From NCBI GenBank assembly GCA_032622095.1, contig CP136069.1, positions 3,625,566-3,689,565 on the forward strand: a stretch of DNA of 64,000 nt. Direction: 5' to 3'. The notes under the pieces were generated by a model, which was not told where the DNA came from, made no database searches, and saw only the letters and a list, made by a program, of their open reading frames with translations. The position numbers were made by a program, and so were the translations under genes. This DNA comes from Siphonodentalium dalli. Taxonomy: Eukaryota; Mollusca; Scaphopoda; Gadilida; Siphonodentaliidae. Positions 1 through 10,706 of this stretch are shown here, piece by piece (position 1 is the first letter of the stretch; the number at the start of each line of letters is the position of its first letter).

Positions 1-65
1 ATGGTCGACTCGCATATATAAGAGAATGCATTGGCACAGGGCCATTCTGTTGGGTAAAGGGTTAA
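1..65. mobile_element. Right end of a TTAA-flanked hairpin MITE (cut by window edge)
   Basis: The window opens inside a hairpin module (CGCATATATAAGAGAATGC then CATTGGCACAGGG), followed by TGTTGGGTAAAGGG and then TTAA at 62-65. The same order closes the complete element at 18749-19138, so this is the right end of a sister copy whose left part lies outside the window. Termini of the form CCC/GGG next to TTAA resemble piggyBac-type elements; that assignment is inference. Confidence 0.7.
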
Positions 66-455
66 AACAAAATGTCTAAACGAGCTTCAGCCCTTCCGCC
101 GCTGATTCGGGAGCTTTGAGAGAGAGTGAGTAGATGGGCGCGAAGCGCCCGGGATGGTCGAAAAGATCGAGTGATATTCTCCTTCACCCCACGGTTTGTT
201 GTTGTTGGAGATATAGCACACAGAAAAACAGTCATGTCTGAACACGGCAAAAGCCGACATAATTGAATTAATGTTATTTCTTTGATTGAATTGATTGGAT
301 GGATTTTTGGGGAAGAGCCCACGAGCTTTAATATGGGGTGTGAGGGGTGTCCCGGTGGGTCTCTTTAATATATGGTTGAGCTGAGCGTGTCATCTGGTGC
401 GCTGAAAAAGGAGCGGGGCCCCGTGTTATAATTTTAAAATAGTGTTAGTTTGTTA
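66..455. other. Unassigned sequence, no gene seen
   Basis: Mixed-composition sequence. The short minus-strand ORF here has no recognisable domain and I see no internal repeat structure. It is left unassigned. Confidence 0.5.
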
Positions 456-1461
456 GTTGTTTAAGGGTGCATTTACATTGCTATAGAAATGTACATAGAT
501 CTACACGCAGACTAGTGTAAACGGGTTGATATAGAAATGCACACAGAAAGAAACCGGTATCAGTTCGTGTGAGCAAAAATCGTGTCCGCTATACGTCACG
601 GTCAACGCCGAAGCATTGCGACAGGCAAATCAGTTTTGATTAATTGTTACTCGGGCTTGGCGAATGTGTTTTAGTTTTCGTTGTCATTTCAACCCGTGTA
701 TTTCGAATATTGAACACGGATAGGGACGTGGCAACTTGTTCAACGGTTGGATATTTCATACCTGACACAACATTAGTTGTAATTTCCAAACCAGCAATAG
801 ATTGAAAATGATCTTGTAGTTTGATTTTCAAACATTTTATTTGGGGGGGGGGGGGGTATTGTTTTCGGACCAATATTTGCATAATTTCCTACTTTTTATC
901 AAAATTTTGAGCTGGAATGGCCATCAGCTGGAAATTTTCCAACCTTATCATAGGGGCGGGTGTAATGTTGGAAATGTCCAACACTTGGAAAGATTGTGAT
1001 CTTGTCCCTCCCCGTGGCCAGTCATTATCATCATATTTATTGTCTAACAGCTATATATAAAAACTGCATGTAATTTAAGAAAACAATATTGTCCTACACT
1101 GGTCAACATTGTCATTGGAATTGTCATCAGTTGAAAATTTTACTACATTTGGTCAAATAAAGGGTGTTGTAGGGTAACTGCATGATTTTCATTCTTTCTT
1201 CGAACCATTATCAAGTGGTATAAGGATACACTTTAAATACCTGCGGCACATACCAAATCGCTGTTATCTGTTGATAGTTGATACATTTTTATGTCTGGCC
1301 TAAACTGACACGACTCGCAGTGAATTGTCAATTACCAGAGTACTGATGAGCGCGCGTTCACTATTAGTAATCATGTTGTGATCACAGTAATGCGCGACAC
1401 GTGACTGCATACAGATCTGTATACATTTCTATAGCAATGTAAATGCACCCTAAAAAACAAC
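456..1461. mobile_element. About 1 kb MITE-like element with about 45 bp terminal inverted repeats
   Basis: The left end reads GTTGTTTAAGGGTGCATTT and continues ACATTGCTATAGAAATGTA. The right end (about 1412-1461) is its inverse: CATTTCTATAGCAATGTAAA, then TGCACCCT and AAAAAACAAC. Arms match over roughly 45 bp with few differences. The interior is non-coding: a poly-G run near 845-858 and a dispersed repeat at about 805-1010 that recurs at 29.1 and 37.9 kb. No transposase is present, so it is non-autonomous. The superfamily is not assigned. Confidence 0.75.
805..1010 (+). repeat. Dispersed repeat (GGAAATTTTCCAACCTT type), copy 1
   Basis: This stretch resembles 37910-38185 on the same strand and 29100-29290 in reverse. 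Shared signatures are TTTGATTTTC, the block around TTTCCTAC, ATGGCCATCAG against ATGGTCATCAG, GGAAATTTTCCAACCTT and CACTTGGAAAG. It lies inside the inverted-repeat element at 456-1461, and copy 3 lies inside another inverted-repeat element at 37468-38910, so the sequence travels within different carriers. No coding potential is evident. Confidence 0.6.
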
Positions 1462-2550
1462 CGCAAGGCAGAGCTTGTGATTCAATGTGATTCAATGCGC
1501 CATCATATGTATACCGCTATTCTGCTATAGCCAAATGCGCAGAGACAGTATGTTTTGTATATTTCGTTGTTTCTGTATGGACCGCCCTACATCCCATAGC
1601 ACGGGCGTAAGTGAAGACTCTGACAATTTTATGTGCAGAGTTATTCGGGAGCCTGAATGTTTCAGCTATATATAGTATCATATTTTTCAATTCAACATTT
1701 AAAAATTCACGCGAATCCGCACGCAACAGGTTTCGATCACACAATATATATCGAAGAATTTAAGTAGTGTATAATACTGCATGTATATACGCTCTAAATA
1801 TTTATGGAGTTATATTCCTGTCCATATGTATGTTTTCAAATCGGCATTCGTGTTAATTCAGTCTTTGTGTATTTATTTAATTTTTATAACGATACATTGT
1901 GTTGCATAAGAACTATAAATAGTACTCATAGCAGATCGACTCGCACAAAAATTGTCAAAATGGTTGCCTTTGTGAAATTTAAATTTGATTCAGGGTTTAT
2001 GAAACTGAATTTTTCAATAAATATGAGAGATACGATGCCGTGGTGTAGCTTGATTGGTTTGGGTGGGTCAGTAAACAATTCCGCTTCTAATGATGTACTA
2101 TATACATTCTACTAACCGTTGATTGTGTTTTGAAGCGCAAGTCGGTGTAAAAATTAAACTTTTTGACCCAGTTTAGCGGACACCATGTCGAACGAGTAAA
2201 ATTTTACAGCCGGTTTGCGTCAGACCTGTGCTCATAATCGGAGTTTTTCTTAACCAAATTTTACAGGGGATACATCAAATTGAAGAGTAATAACATATCT
2301 TTCTAACTATATATGAGGCATTTATGTTACAAAAATTATTTTGCTGTATTTTAACCTGATTGTGGACTTTCTAAAAATAATACAAAATTAGGCCGGGCCA
2401 AGTTGGATACCTTTCTATAGGATTAAGTACTATTGGGGGTGGGATCAATTTTTGTTCTGGGGACATGTGGTTTCGATTTAAAACGTTATGGACAATAGTG
2501 AAGTACATATCACATGTCATAAAAATGGCATATAGCACACCACAGAAGGG
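1462..2550. other. AT-rich stretch, no gene recognised
   Basis: Short ORFs on both strands (for example 1804-2115) show no domain, splice context or compositional signal of coding. Nothing else structured was seen. Confidence 0.5.
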
Positions 2551-3005
2551 TTAAAGGTACTCAATCCGATTCGATGGTCACCATATCATCAACAACGGTT
2601 TTTTAAAATGCCGCTCCGGTTATCATAATAGATTAATTGTCCAATAATAATGCTAACCACAGTCAAATATAGTAGTAAATTGCTCAAAACTTGTTATTTA
2701 TCAACATTTTGTTCAACGACATTTTGCCAGTTTGTCAAATATCTGACACAAAAAAGCCACTTGGTTTAGAGCTATCCATCTTCATCCGCAATTTGGTCCG
2801 AGACCGTCTTATCATCGACCCTTTACTGGGCCACTAAAAATGATCGGTGGTGAAAAATAATAGATTAAAAAAATCGATATCTGATCACTATGTAGTAGTA
2901 GTAGTAGTAATATCTTTTATTTACGTGACTATGAGCTTTGGTGGGTGTGTTCCTTGACTCGAATCAAATATTTTTACCCCCCCCCCAAGCCAAGGAAATA
3001 GAAAT
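2551..3005. mobile_element. MITE family B, copy 1
   Basis: It begins TTAAAGGTACTCAATCCGA, like the copies at 4667, 8153 and 44389. Internal landmarks shared with the other copies include TGTTATTTATCAACATTTTG, CTTCATCCGCAATTTGGTC, TTACTGGGCCACTAA and ACTCGAATCAAATA. The right terminus is eroded near a poly-C run at about 2981-2989. A TAG trinucleotide run sits at about 2892-2909. Non-coding; TTAA flank suggests, but does not prove, a TTAA target site. Confidence 0.75.
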
Positions 3006-3895
3006 TTGCGAACGTTAATTCGGAATATGCATCTTTAAATCGCCGCATCTTCAATGCGACGGGTAATATCCGGGTTGCTATTTTCAGCTGCTAACTGCTT
3101 CACGGGAAACCACCACAAGGTCACCAACTCAGGATTGGACTCCGCGATAGGCGGGGTCATTGTCATGCGCAATAGTGAACGAATCAGAGGGGCGGTACAC
3201 TGCGCATGTCATTGGCGATATTATTGTCATATAATTGAGTAGATACGTGATTTCGTGCGCGCGGAACCACATTGTCTCCAAGACACGCAATTTATAGACG
3301 GGAGCTATGATTTTTTCTTGCAGGTGGAACTATTGTTTTGAAAGCTTTTTGGTGAAACCATGAATAGTGCATAGAGAATTATGTTAAATGGAAAAACAGA
3401 TGATTTATCGCATGGCGTGCACCCGATGCACACTACCCGAACAATAGAAACAGAAAGAGTTTTACGACTGTCGTGCAAAGATCAGGCTAATTTAGTGTGA
3501 CCGGTGCTGCTTGGTGGGGCGGTTCGGCGCATGCGTGCACGGTTACCGGAGCAGAGATCATGGTTCTTTTGATTGCCATCGCCTTGACGTCCTGTCCTGC
3601 GCACGCACCAAAACACAAATCGAATGCACCTGCAACATGGCTATAGTTGCATATTGCCCCAATTAATCAAACATTTTCGGACAAAAGACCACTCGCCCAA
3701 ATTATACCCAATTCGACAATCCGATCCGCGGACTGCGATAACCAATTAACGAACGTGATAGATGAAACTCTAACCCCGATATATGTAATCTAATGGAAAC
3801 AATTTTACTGATGCCCATATTGTACAGCGTCTCATTTATTTACGATCCGATGTATAACAAAGTTTATAGTCCGAGGCAGAGGTGCAATGTGGTAT
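3006..3895. other. Unassigned sequence, no gene recognised
   Basis: Moderately GC-balanced sequence between a MITE and a minisatellite. Short ORFs only, none recognisable, and no internal repeats were seen. Confidence 0.45.
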
Positions 3896-4092
3896 CACAG
3901 ACTGTATAGCCGAGGTGTATGTTCCCACAGGCTGTATAGACGAGGGGTATGTTCCCACATGCTGTATAGACGATGTGTATGTTCCCATAGGCTGTATATA
4001 TACGATGTGTATGTTCCCACATGCTGTATAGACGATGTGTATGTTCCCACATGCTGTATAGACGATGTGTATGTTCCCACATGCTATATAGA
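3896..4092. repeat. 30 bp minisatellite, about 6-7 units
   Basis: Tandem units of GCTGTATAGACGATGTGTAT followed by GTTCCCACAT, with variants (GAGGTGTAT, GAGGGGTAT). The period is 30 bp, a multiple of three, so ORFs on both strands here encode periodic 10-residue repeats and should not be read as proteins. Confidence 0.9.
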
Positions 4093-4520
4093 GATGGGTC
4101 GAGTTTGTAAAAGTGGTCCGAATAAGTGTCCGACCCAGCTGGCCACTGGAGAATTTGGCATCATTTTCGGACCACTTTTACGAACTCGACCCAAAAAAAA
4201 TTCGGCCCAAAATGTTCCGCCCAGCTGGCCCCTTGAGAATTTGGCGTTATTTGCCACATTTTCCCCAAAAAATCGGACCGAGCACAGGTCGGACACTTTT
4301 TCGGACCACTTTTACGAATTTCCCCTTCATTTTTTAGATTTTGCCTAATTTCGACCCAAATTTTTCACTAAGTACGTTGCCGTGGTCATTTGCCACATTT
4401 TCCCCAAAAAATCGGACCGAGCACAGGTCGGACACTTTTTCGGACCACTTTTACGAACTCGACCCAAAATATTTTCGACCCAAAATTTTCCGCCCAGCTG
4501 GCCACTTGAGAATAAGTGAT
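4093..4520. repeat. Dispersed 134 bp repeat block, copy 1 (with inverted segment)
   Basis: Contains direct copies of a unit with the landmarks GCCACATTTTCCCC, ATCGGACCGAGCACAGGTCG, CGGACCACTTTTACGAA and CCCAGCTGGCCACTTGAG. At its left edge the segment GGTCGAGTTTGTAAAAGTGG is an inverted copy of the later CCACTTTTACGAACTCGACC, giving a local palindrome. The same block recurs at 5575-6130. ORFs inside are repeat artefacts. Confidence 0.8.
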
Positions 4521-4666
4521 ATCACTTACTCGCGGTGAATCCGCCATTTGGTCTCCGGAGGTCAAAGTTAACAAGTAGCATCTATTTTTAGCAGTCTGGG
4601 AATTCCCAAAATAAAATGGCAACAGGTCGTTACCGAATCGCAGGTGCGAGAACTTCATAAAACTAA

Positions 4667-5153
4667 TTAAAGGTACTCAATCCGAACAGAGGGTCCCCAT
4701 CTCAACAGATTCCAACAACAACAATCCGATCAGAGGGTCCTATATTACTATTTCTTTGGCTTTGGGGGTATAAAATATTTGATTCGAGTCGAGGAACCAA
4801 TCAAACAAAGCTCAGAGTTATTAGATATTGATTTTTGAAATTTGTCATTTGCTCGAGATGAGTACTAATAATTGCCGTCATTTCGTAACCTGCTCAAGAT
4901 GTGTACACCAAAACACTATTCAAACAGACAAGGATTGATAACTCTAAAATCAAGTGGTAATAATAACGCAATTTTGACTGTCTTCTGGGCCAGAAAGTAT
5001 TCCCGATAATGAAAAATAATAGATTTCTAAAATCGATATCTAACAAATCTGAGCTTTGATGGGTGACTTCCTCGACTCGAATCAAATATTTTTGACCACC
5101 GAAGCCATTGAAATAGTAATTGAGAGGAGTTTTATCGGATTGAGTACCTTTAA
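4667..5153. mobile_element. MITE family B, copy 2 (complete, long inverted arms)
   Basis: Left end TTAAAGGTACTCAATCCGA; right end TCGGATTGAGTACCTTTAA, a perfect inversion. The arms extend inward for over 150 bp with differences: TTGATTCGAGTCGAGGAA on the left mirrors TTCCTCGACTCGAATCAA on the right, and the paired AATCGATATCTAA boxes lie near the centre. This is the best-preserved copy by its ends. No coding capacity. Its insertion separates the two blocks of the 134 bp repeat. Confidence 0.85.
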
Positions 5154-5574
5154 ACACTCACCCTGGATACATACAATACGTAGGTTTCGCACAGTAGATG
5201 GATTGGATGTATCACGTATGTTTTTGAGTTATTTTTTTAACGCAAGAACTCGCTATTTATCAGTAACTTATGGGAAGTTCGTTGACAAAAAAGGGCGTCT
5301 GAATGTCTGCATCGTCACCGGATCCTAACTCTATAGATAACATGGCCACAACACAATTCTTAGACACGTAGTTGCACTCAGAATAAAAGGAAATTAAGCC
5401 ATAAAATGTTGATAAAAAATTATCGCACTCAGCTGTCGAATGTTTACAAATGGATGCTACTTCTCAACTTTGACCTTTTACCGGCTTTTACCGGTGGGTT
5501 GGATAAAAATCTAGGAATAGGACCATATGGAACCATCGGCCATCTTGAAAATCTCGAACCAGTAATAAGGCTTA
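5154..5574. other. Unassigned sequence between repeats
   Basis: No gene, repeat or structured element was recognised. The ORF starting at 5406 runs into the repeat block downstream and is not credible as a protein. Confidence 0.45.
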
Positions 5575-6130
5575 TTTGGCGTCATTTGCCACATTTTCCC
5601 AAAAAATCGGACCGAGCACAGGTCGGACAATTTTTCGGACCACTTTTACGAACTCGACCCAAAAAATTTTCAGCCCAAAATGTTCCGCCCAGCTGGCCAC
5701 TTGAGAATTTGCACCCATTGGGGACATTTCCCCTTCATTTTTTAGACTTTGCCTAATTTCGAGGCATTTCGAACTTTTCGACCCAAATTTTTCGGCCCAA
5801 ATTTTTGTTATTTTTCACTAAGTACGTTGCCGTGGTCATTTGCCACATTTTCCCAAAAAAATCGGACCGAGCACAGGTCGGACACTTTTTCGGACCACCT
5901 TTACGAACTCGACCAAAAACATTTTCGACCCAAAATTTTCCGCCCAGCTGGCCACTTGAGAATTTGGCGTCATTTGCCACATTTTCCCAAAAAAATCGGA
6001 CCGAGCAAAGGTCGGACACTTTTTCGGACCACTTTTACGAACTCGACCCAAAAAAAATTCGGCCCGAAATGCTCCGCCCACCTGGCCACTTACGAATTTG
6101 GGGCCATTTGCCACACTTTCCGACATTTTG
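5575..6130. repeat. Dispersed 134 bp repeat block, copy 2
   Basis: Three or more units of the repeat also seen at 4093-4520. The landmark GCCACATTTTCCC occurs near 5588, 5842 and 5976; the last two are about 134 bp apart. The shared junction CACTAAGTACGTTGCCGTGG occurs here (about 5817) and at about 4369, so this is a segmental copy of the earlier block and not independent amplification. Confidence 0.8.
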
Positions 6131-6220
6131 CGAATAAGGAATAAGGAATAAGTAACAAAATTCACGTTGCTTAAGTTGCGATCGTTTCACCAGCTCCTCA
6201 AAGTTTGAGATGATTCTGAG

Positions 6221-6785
6221 ATTAATTGTGACCCTCCACCCACATGGAGCCTCACACAGATGGAAGCATACACTACATAGTGTCGTCTGCTCCAGGCTGT
6301 GTGGGACTCTATATGGGTTAATAGACCCGCCATATCAAATCCAGTCGGAAGTCGGGATTTGTTTACCCTGTGCCAATGCTTCTCTTATATATGCGAGTCG
6401 ACCATAGGTATCCTCGCATATATAAGCGAATGCATTGGCCTATAACAATTTTTTATCATTTTTTTTAAATAAATGTTTCTGACAATATTTAGGACATAAA
6501 ATAAAAAAACATCCATCACCCTGCAGGGAGTCCCATACATATATAGAAGCATATAGAAGAGTGTCGTCTGCTCATGTTTTTCTGGGGCTCTGTATGGGTG
6601 AACTTATAAAATTGTTAAAGAATATAAAAAAAATATATTAAAATTGTAAAAAAATTGTTAGGCCAATGCATTCTCTTATATATGCGAGGCGACCTATGGT
6701 CGACTCGCATATATAAGAGAATGCATTGGCACAGGGTAAAAAAATCCCGACTTACGACTGGATTTGATATGGCGAGTCACAATTA
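6221..6785. mobile_element. MITE family A, copy 1, with a small hairpin element inserted in its left end
   Basis: The outer right end is GGCGAGTCACAATTA, and the outer left is TAATTGTGAC at 6223-6232, its inverse. Between 6233 and about 6322 the left terminus is interrupted by a hairpin module (GGAGCCTCACACAGATGG to TGTGTGGGACTCTATATGGG), after which family A resumes with GACCCGCCATATCAAATCC. The interior has the usual three hairpins: outer palindromes around 6365-6435 and 6660-6732, and a central one around 6522-6600. No ORF of its own. Confidence 0.8.
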
Positions 6786-6813
6786 TGTCCTTAAATTTTG
6801 ATCGCCATGCGGC

Positions 6814-7408
6814 CTTAAAGGGGTACTGTACGCCAAATGTTGTTGTTGGTTTCTATAGTCTCCGAGTCGGAGAATAAGGTAACAATTTTTCCATTATTTG
6901 AAAGTCTGTTGAGTACGAAGTCATGTTACGGATGACAAATTTACCGGAATGCAAAAATACAAATTGTCGTTGTCGAGTAATTTTTGTAAAGTTTTCAACC
7001 AAATGAATCAAATAAAAGTTATATTATATGCATACTAGTCCCATATAATCATTTAAGTTATTGTATCGTCGCTAGTCAGTGAGTGGCTTGAGTGTTCTCC
7101 CCGTATCATCATAATATTTTAAGCAATCGTGTGTGCGATCGGTTTAAAAATCCAGTATCCCTCAATTACTATTTTTGATTACGGTAATTCGTAATTTAAT
7201 TGACGCCATTTTATGGCTCCAGTCATAAATTCAATTTATATCAAATTATTAACTTTTAAATTATTAAATTATTTTAAGATAGCCTATTAACCTGAGAGTT
7301 TACAGAATACATCTTCGACTCAAATTACTTATATTTCTATATATTATCGATATTAGATCGTTGTTGTCACCAGAAATTTAATGAAAATGGCGTACAGTAC
7401 CCCTTTAA
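6814..7408. mobile_element. TTAA-flanked MITE family C
   Basis: TTAA then AGGGGTACTGTACGCCA at the left; TGGCGTACAGTACCCCT then TTAA at the right. A 17 bp perfect terminal inverted repeat with the same TTAA on both sides fits a TTAA-specific (piggyBac-like) target duplication. The interior is AT-rich and non-coding. Single copy in this window. Confidence 0.85.
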
Positions 7409-7634
7409 TACTTATTACTTATTAGTGGCAATCAAACCGTTAATTGTGAAACGCGTCGGAGAATCTTCCCAAACACAAATCGCTTAGGTTTGAACTTACA
7501 ACAACACAATAACAACATAATTACTGCGAGTGTAAAGCACGATTGTCTCACAAACGGATTCGTAGTCGTTAATTCTTGGGAAAAGGTTTTTTGGATTCTG
7601 CGAAAAAATTACGACTACAAATAGCTATTCTCGT

Positions 7635-7850
7635 CAATATTATATAATATTATAGCGCTGAAAATACGTGTTTAATATTATATAATATTATAGCGCTTTC
7701 GATTTGCGCTGAAAATACGTGTTTAATATTATATAATATTATAGCGCTGAAAATACGAGGGGGCTAGAGCTCCCCGACAAGGGGGCTGTAGCCCCCCTGT
7801 GCCCCCCACTGGCGCCACCCCTGGCGCTGAAAATACGTGTTTAATTTCTT
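7635..7850. repeat. About 38-59 bp tandem repeat with an internal palindrome and a GC-rich insert
   Basis: Three units carry the palindrome AATATTATATAATATT, then ATAGCGCTGAAAATACG and TGTTT. In the third unit, right after GCGCTGAAAATACG, a GC-rich stretch of about 65 bp (about 7759-7822: AGGGGGCTAGAGCTCCCC, CACTGGCGCCACCCCT) is interposed, and the unit resumes with GGCGCTGAAAATACGTG. The sharp composition change marks an insertion into the array. Confidence 0.75.
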
Positions 7851-7898
7851 TCTTAAAGATGCATTATCTGAAATTATTAAGCAGACGAGTCGGGTCGA

Positions 7899-8152
7899 TA
7901 ACCCTGCAGGGAGCCCCACACATACATGGAAGCATATAGAAGCGTGTCGTCTGCTCATGTTTGTCTGGGGCTCTGTATGGGTGAAATTATAAAATTGTTA
8001 AAGAATATAAGAAAAAAATATTAAAATTGTAAAAAATTGTAAAATATAATAACAAATGATAAAAAATTGTTAGGCCAATGCATTCTCTTATATATATGCG
8101 AGGCGACCTATGGTCGACTCGCATATATAAGAGAATGCATTGGCACAGGGTA
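7899..8152. mobile_element. MITE family A, copy 2 (left-truncated)
   Basis: Begins at the central hairpin (ACCCTGCAGGGAGCCCC to GGGGCTCTGTATGGG) and ends with the right palindrome and GGCACAGGGTA. The left half and the TGTGACCC terminus are missing. It abuts the TTAA of the family B element at 8153 directly. Confidence 0.8.
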
Positions 8153-8597
8153 TTAAAGGTACTCAACCCGATCAGACCCTCCTAAGCTACTATTTCTTTG
8201 GCTTCGGCGGTAACAAATATTTGATTCGAGTCGAGGAACCCACCCATCAAAGCTCAGTGATCAGATATCGATTTTTGAAATCTATTATTTTTCACCGCCG
8301 GTAATTAAAAGTCTACGAGAAGACGGTCTCGGACAAAATTGCGGATGAAGATGGATAACTCTAAAATCAAGTAGCTTTTTTGTGTCAGATATTTGGCAAA
8401 CCGGCAAAATTTCGGTGAACAAAATGTTGATAAATAACAGGTTTTGGGCAATTTTATAGTATAGTTGACTGTGGTTAGCATTATTTTTGGGCAATTAATC
8501 GATTCTGGTAACTGAAGCGGCATTTCAAACAATGTTGTTGTTGTTGTTGGAATCTGATGATAAGGGGACCTTCGAATCGGATTGAATACCTTCAAAT
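8153..8597. mobile_element. MITE family B, copy 3 (opposite orientation)
   Basis: Left TTAAAGGTACTCAACCCGAT; right AATCGGATTGAATACCTTCAA. The interior carries the family landmarks in reverse orientation to copies 1 and 4: CAAAATTGCGGATGAAG, AAAATGTTGATAAATAACAG and a GTT trinucleotide run near 8532-8549. The minus-strand ORFs of 69 and 135 codons across it are element sequence, not genes. Confidence 0.8.
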
Positions 8598-8699
8598 TTT
8601 TCGATAAATTTGAGATCTTTCGTTTAAGGGTCGGTTCATTTGTTTTGGTCAGCGGTCGCGTTAAATTATAACTGCATGAGACTGTATGGGAAGAAAATA

Positions 8700-9152
8700 T
8701 GTGACCCGCCATATCAAATCCAGTCGTAAGTCGGGATTTTTTTTACCCTGTGCCAATGCATTCTCTTATATATGCGAGTCGACATAGGTCGCCTCGCATA
8801 TATAAGAGAATGCATTGGCAATTTTTTTTTTTACAATTTTAATATTTTTTTCTTGTAAATTCTTTAACAATTTCACCAATACAGAGCCCCAGACAAACAT
8901 GAGCAGACGACACTCTTCTATATGCTTCTATATATGTGTGGGGCTCCATGCAGGGTAATGGATGTTTTTTTTATTTTATGTCCTAAAAATTGTCAGAAAC
9001 ATTTATTTAAAAAAAATGATAAAAAATTGTTAGGCCAATGCATTCTCTTATATATGCGAGGCGACCTATGGTCGACTCGCATATATAAGAGAATGCATTG
9101 GTACAGGGTAAAAAATTCCGACTTCTGACTGGATTTGATATGGCGGGTCACA
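8700..9152. mobile_element. MITE family A, copy 3 (full length)
   Basis: Reference copy. Order: TA, TGTGACCCGCCATATCAAAT, GTCGTAAGTCGGG, T-run, ACCCTGTG, outer palindrome 1 (GCCAATGCATTCTCTTATAT to its inverse), A/T spacer, central hairpin (CAGAGCCCCAGACAAAC to GTGTGGGGCTCC), A/T spacer, outer palindrome 2, GGTACAGGGTA, then the inverted terminus ending GGCGGGTCACA, TA. About 450 bp, no coding capacity. TA flanks suggest a Tc1/mariner-type target, which is inference. Confidence 0.9.
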
Positions 9153-9344
9153 TATATAGCTGCCGTCGCTATGGAATGTTTATGGTACGATTTATGGTTT
9201 TGATGATTAAAACGAAGAGAAAGCAGTGTGTGAAGTGTTTTAAAGTGATGTGAAACACCCCGAATGGAATAACAAATAACTACATGCCAAAATAAGTTAT
9301 TTTCATAAATTTTGTCAAAATAGTCAGAAAACAGCGTGATTGTT

Positions 9345-9760
9345 ACAAACGAATTACACACAGTTACTATAGTTACGCTGAATACGTCACTCTCACCGGT
9401 TTTCTGTGATAAAGTTACCCACGTTCCTGAAATTGTGATAAAGTTACCCAGGTTGGAGAAGAATGTGATAAAGTTACCCAGGTTAATAATACAGTTCATG
9501 TTTAGCAACAAATTTATTGATTTTTGTGATCAAAATGACGAACTACAGTACCGGTACTAATATGTCTTAATTTATGCTTGATAAGGGCTATTACTTGCTA
9601 AAACTGAACAAGATTTGCTTAACCTGGGTAACTTTATCACAATTCTCACCAACCTGGGTAACTTTATCACAAAATTAGGAACGTGGGTAACTTTATCACA
9701 GAAAACCGATGAGAGTGACGTATTCAGCGTAACTATAGTAACTGTGACGTATTCAGCCGC
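9345..9760. mobile_element. Inverted-repeat element with tandem GTGATAAAGTTACCCA boxes in each arm
   Basis: The left arm (about 9350-9485) has ACAGTTACTATAGTTACGCT, CGGTTTTCTGTGATAAAGTT and three copies of GTGATAAAGTTACCCA at about 27-30 bp spacing. The right arm (about 9618-9755) is its inverse, with three TGGGTAACTTTATCAC boxes and AGCGTAACTATAGTAACTGT. The spacer is about 130 bp and unrelated. The structure would form a long stem. Non-coding. Confidence 0.8.
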
Positions 9761-10254
9761 AGTTACTATTATTGTCGTAATGTTTATGTCCAATAATGCG
9801 TCCCGAATGATGTAGCAAATATTTACTTTTGTGCGTATACACTGTGTGTGGACGGAAGTGAACGCTGATTTGCGGTAATCAGTCATAAAAAAGTCGCTCG
9901 CCTCAGACTGACTACGGTACGTATATTTTCGTCTTTCCCTCCAATTGTGTAAAAATCCCAGCCCGGGTGCCAATCTGCCTCGATGACGTTATAATTCAAT
10001 TAATTCTATAATCGACATAAATTTCCAGATATGTAAATCCTTCCCGAAAAACGAGAGTTTGGGACCAGCACGTGTCATATATAACGATTCATAATGAATC
10101 GAAATTTCCAAACTCATCGCCATTAAGATCAACGAAACGAAAACTGACACCGGCGTCACGGTCTAAAGATGAATTAACCGACACCGGCAAACACTGAATT
10201 ATGGGAAAATAACGAGCTATTAATATTTTGTATGGATTTCACAGCGGCAGTCAC
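9761..10254. other. Unassigned sequence
   Basis: No gene recognised. A short segment (AATGCGTCCCGAATGATGTA) is faintly similar to the duplicated blocks at 43893 and 44955 (TTGCGTCCCGAATCGAGATG), suggesting a decayed relative. Confidence 0.4.
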
Positions 10255-10706
10255 AAGCCTGCAGATAGCGTGTCTGTCATTTGTGGAATGAGGTCCCCAG
10301 AGGGTGAATTTAGTGACACTATCCCGCATAGCGGGCTAGCATCACAAAATTCACCCCATGGAGACCTCATTCTGCTTGGGCATCATCTTCTGGGAAGTAT
10401 CTATAGTCTCAAATTAGCATTTAATATTAGTTACGTTTTTCCTTCTGGGAATTGTCTATATCCCCCTAATTTACAGACGATAAAATGCGTAATCCAGGTG
10501 CCCAATGGGTGAACATCACCAACTTTATAACTGGGGAACTTCCATCTTAACATAGGTCTATACCATAGCAGTTGAGGTCCTAAGCAGAATGAGGTCCACA
10601 GAGGGTGAATTTGGTAATGATATAGCCCGTCGTGCGGGACAGCGTCATTAAATTCACCCTCTGGGGACCTCATTCTTCAAATGACAGACACACTATTGGC
10701 AGGCTT
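10255..10706. mobile_element. MITE family D, copy 1
   Basis: Left AAGCCTGCAGATAGCG, then TGTCTGTCATTTG; right CAAATGACAGACACACTA, then TTGGCAGGCTT. Inside each end is a second inverted pair, GAATGAGGTCC with AGAGGGTGAATTT against AAATTCACCCTCTG with GGACCTCATTC, separated by a short GC spacer (CCCGCATAGCGGGCTAGC). The middle contains TTCTGGGAAGTATCTATA and GTGCCCAATGGGTGAACATC. Non-coding; copies at 19907, 24592, 24953, 47180 and 47788. Confidence 0.85.

Noticed and set aside
3887-4348. 153-codon ORF with CSHRLYRRGV-type repeats
   Set aside because: First half is a 30 bp minisatellite, second half is the 134 bp dispersed repeat.
8305-8712. 135-codon minus-strand ORF
   Set aside because: Overlaps the family B MITE from inside to beyond its end; DNA-level repeat, no protein similarity.
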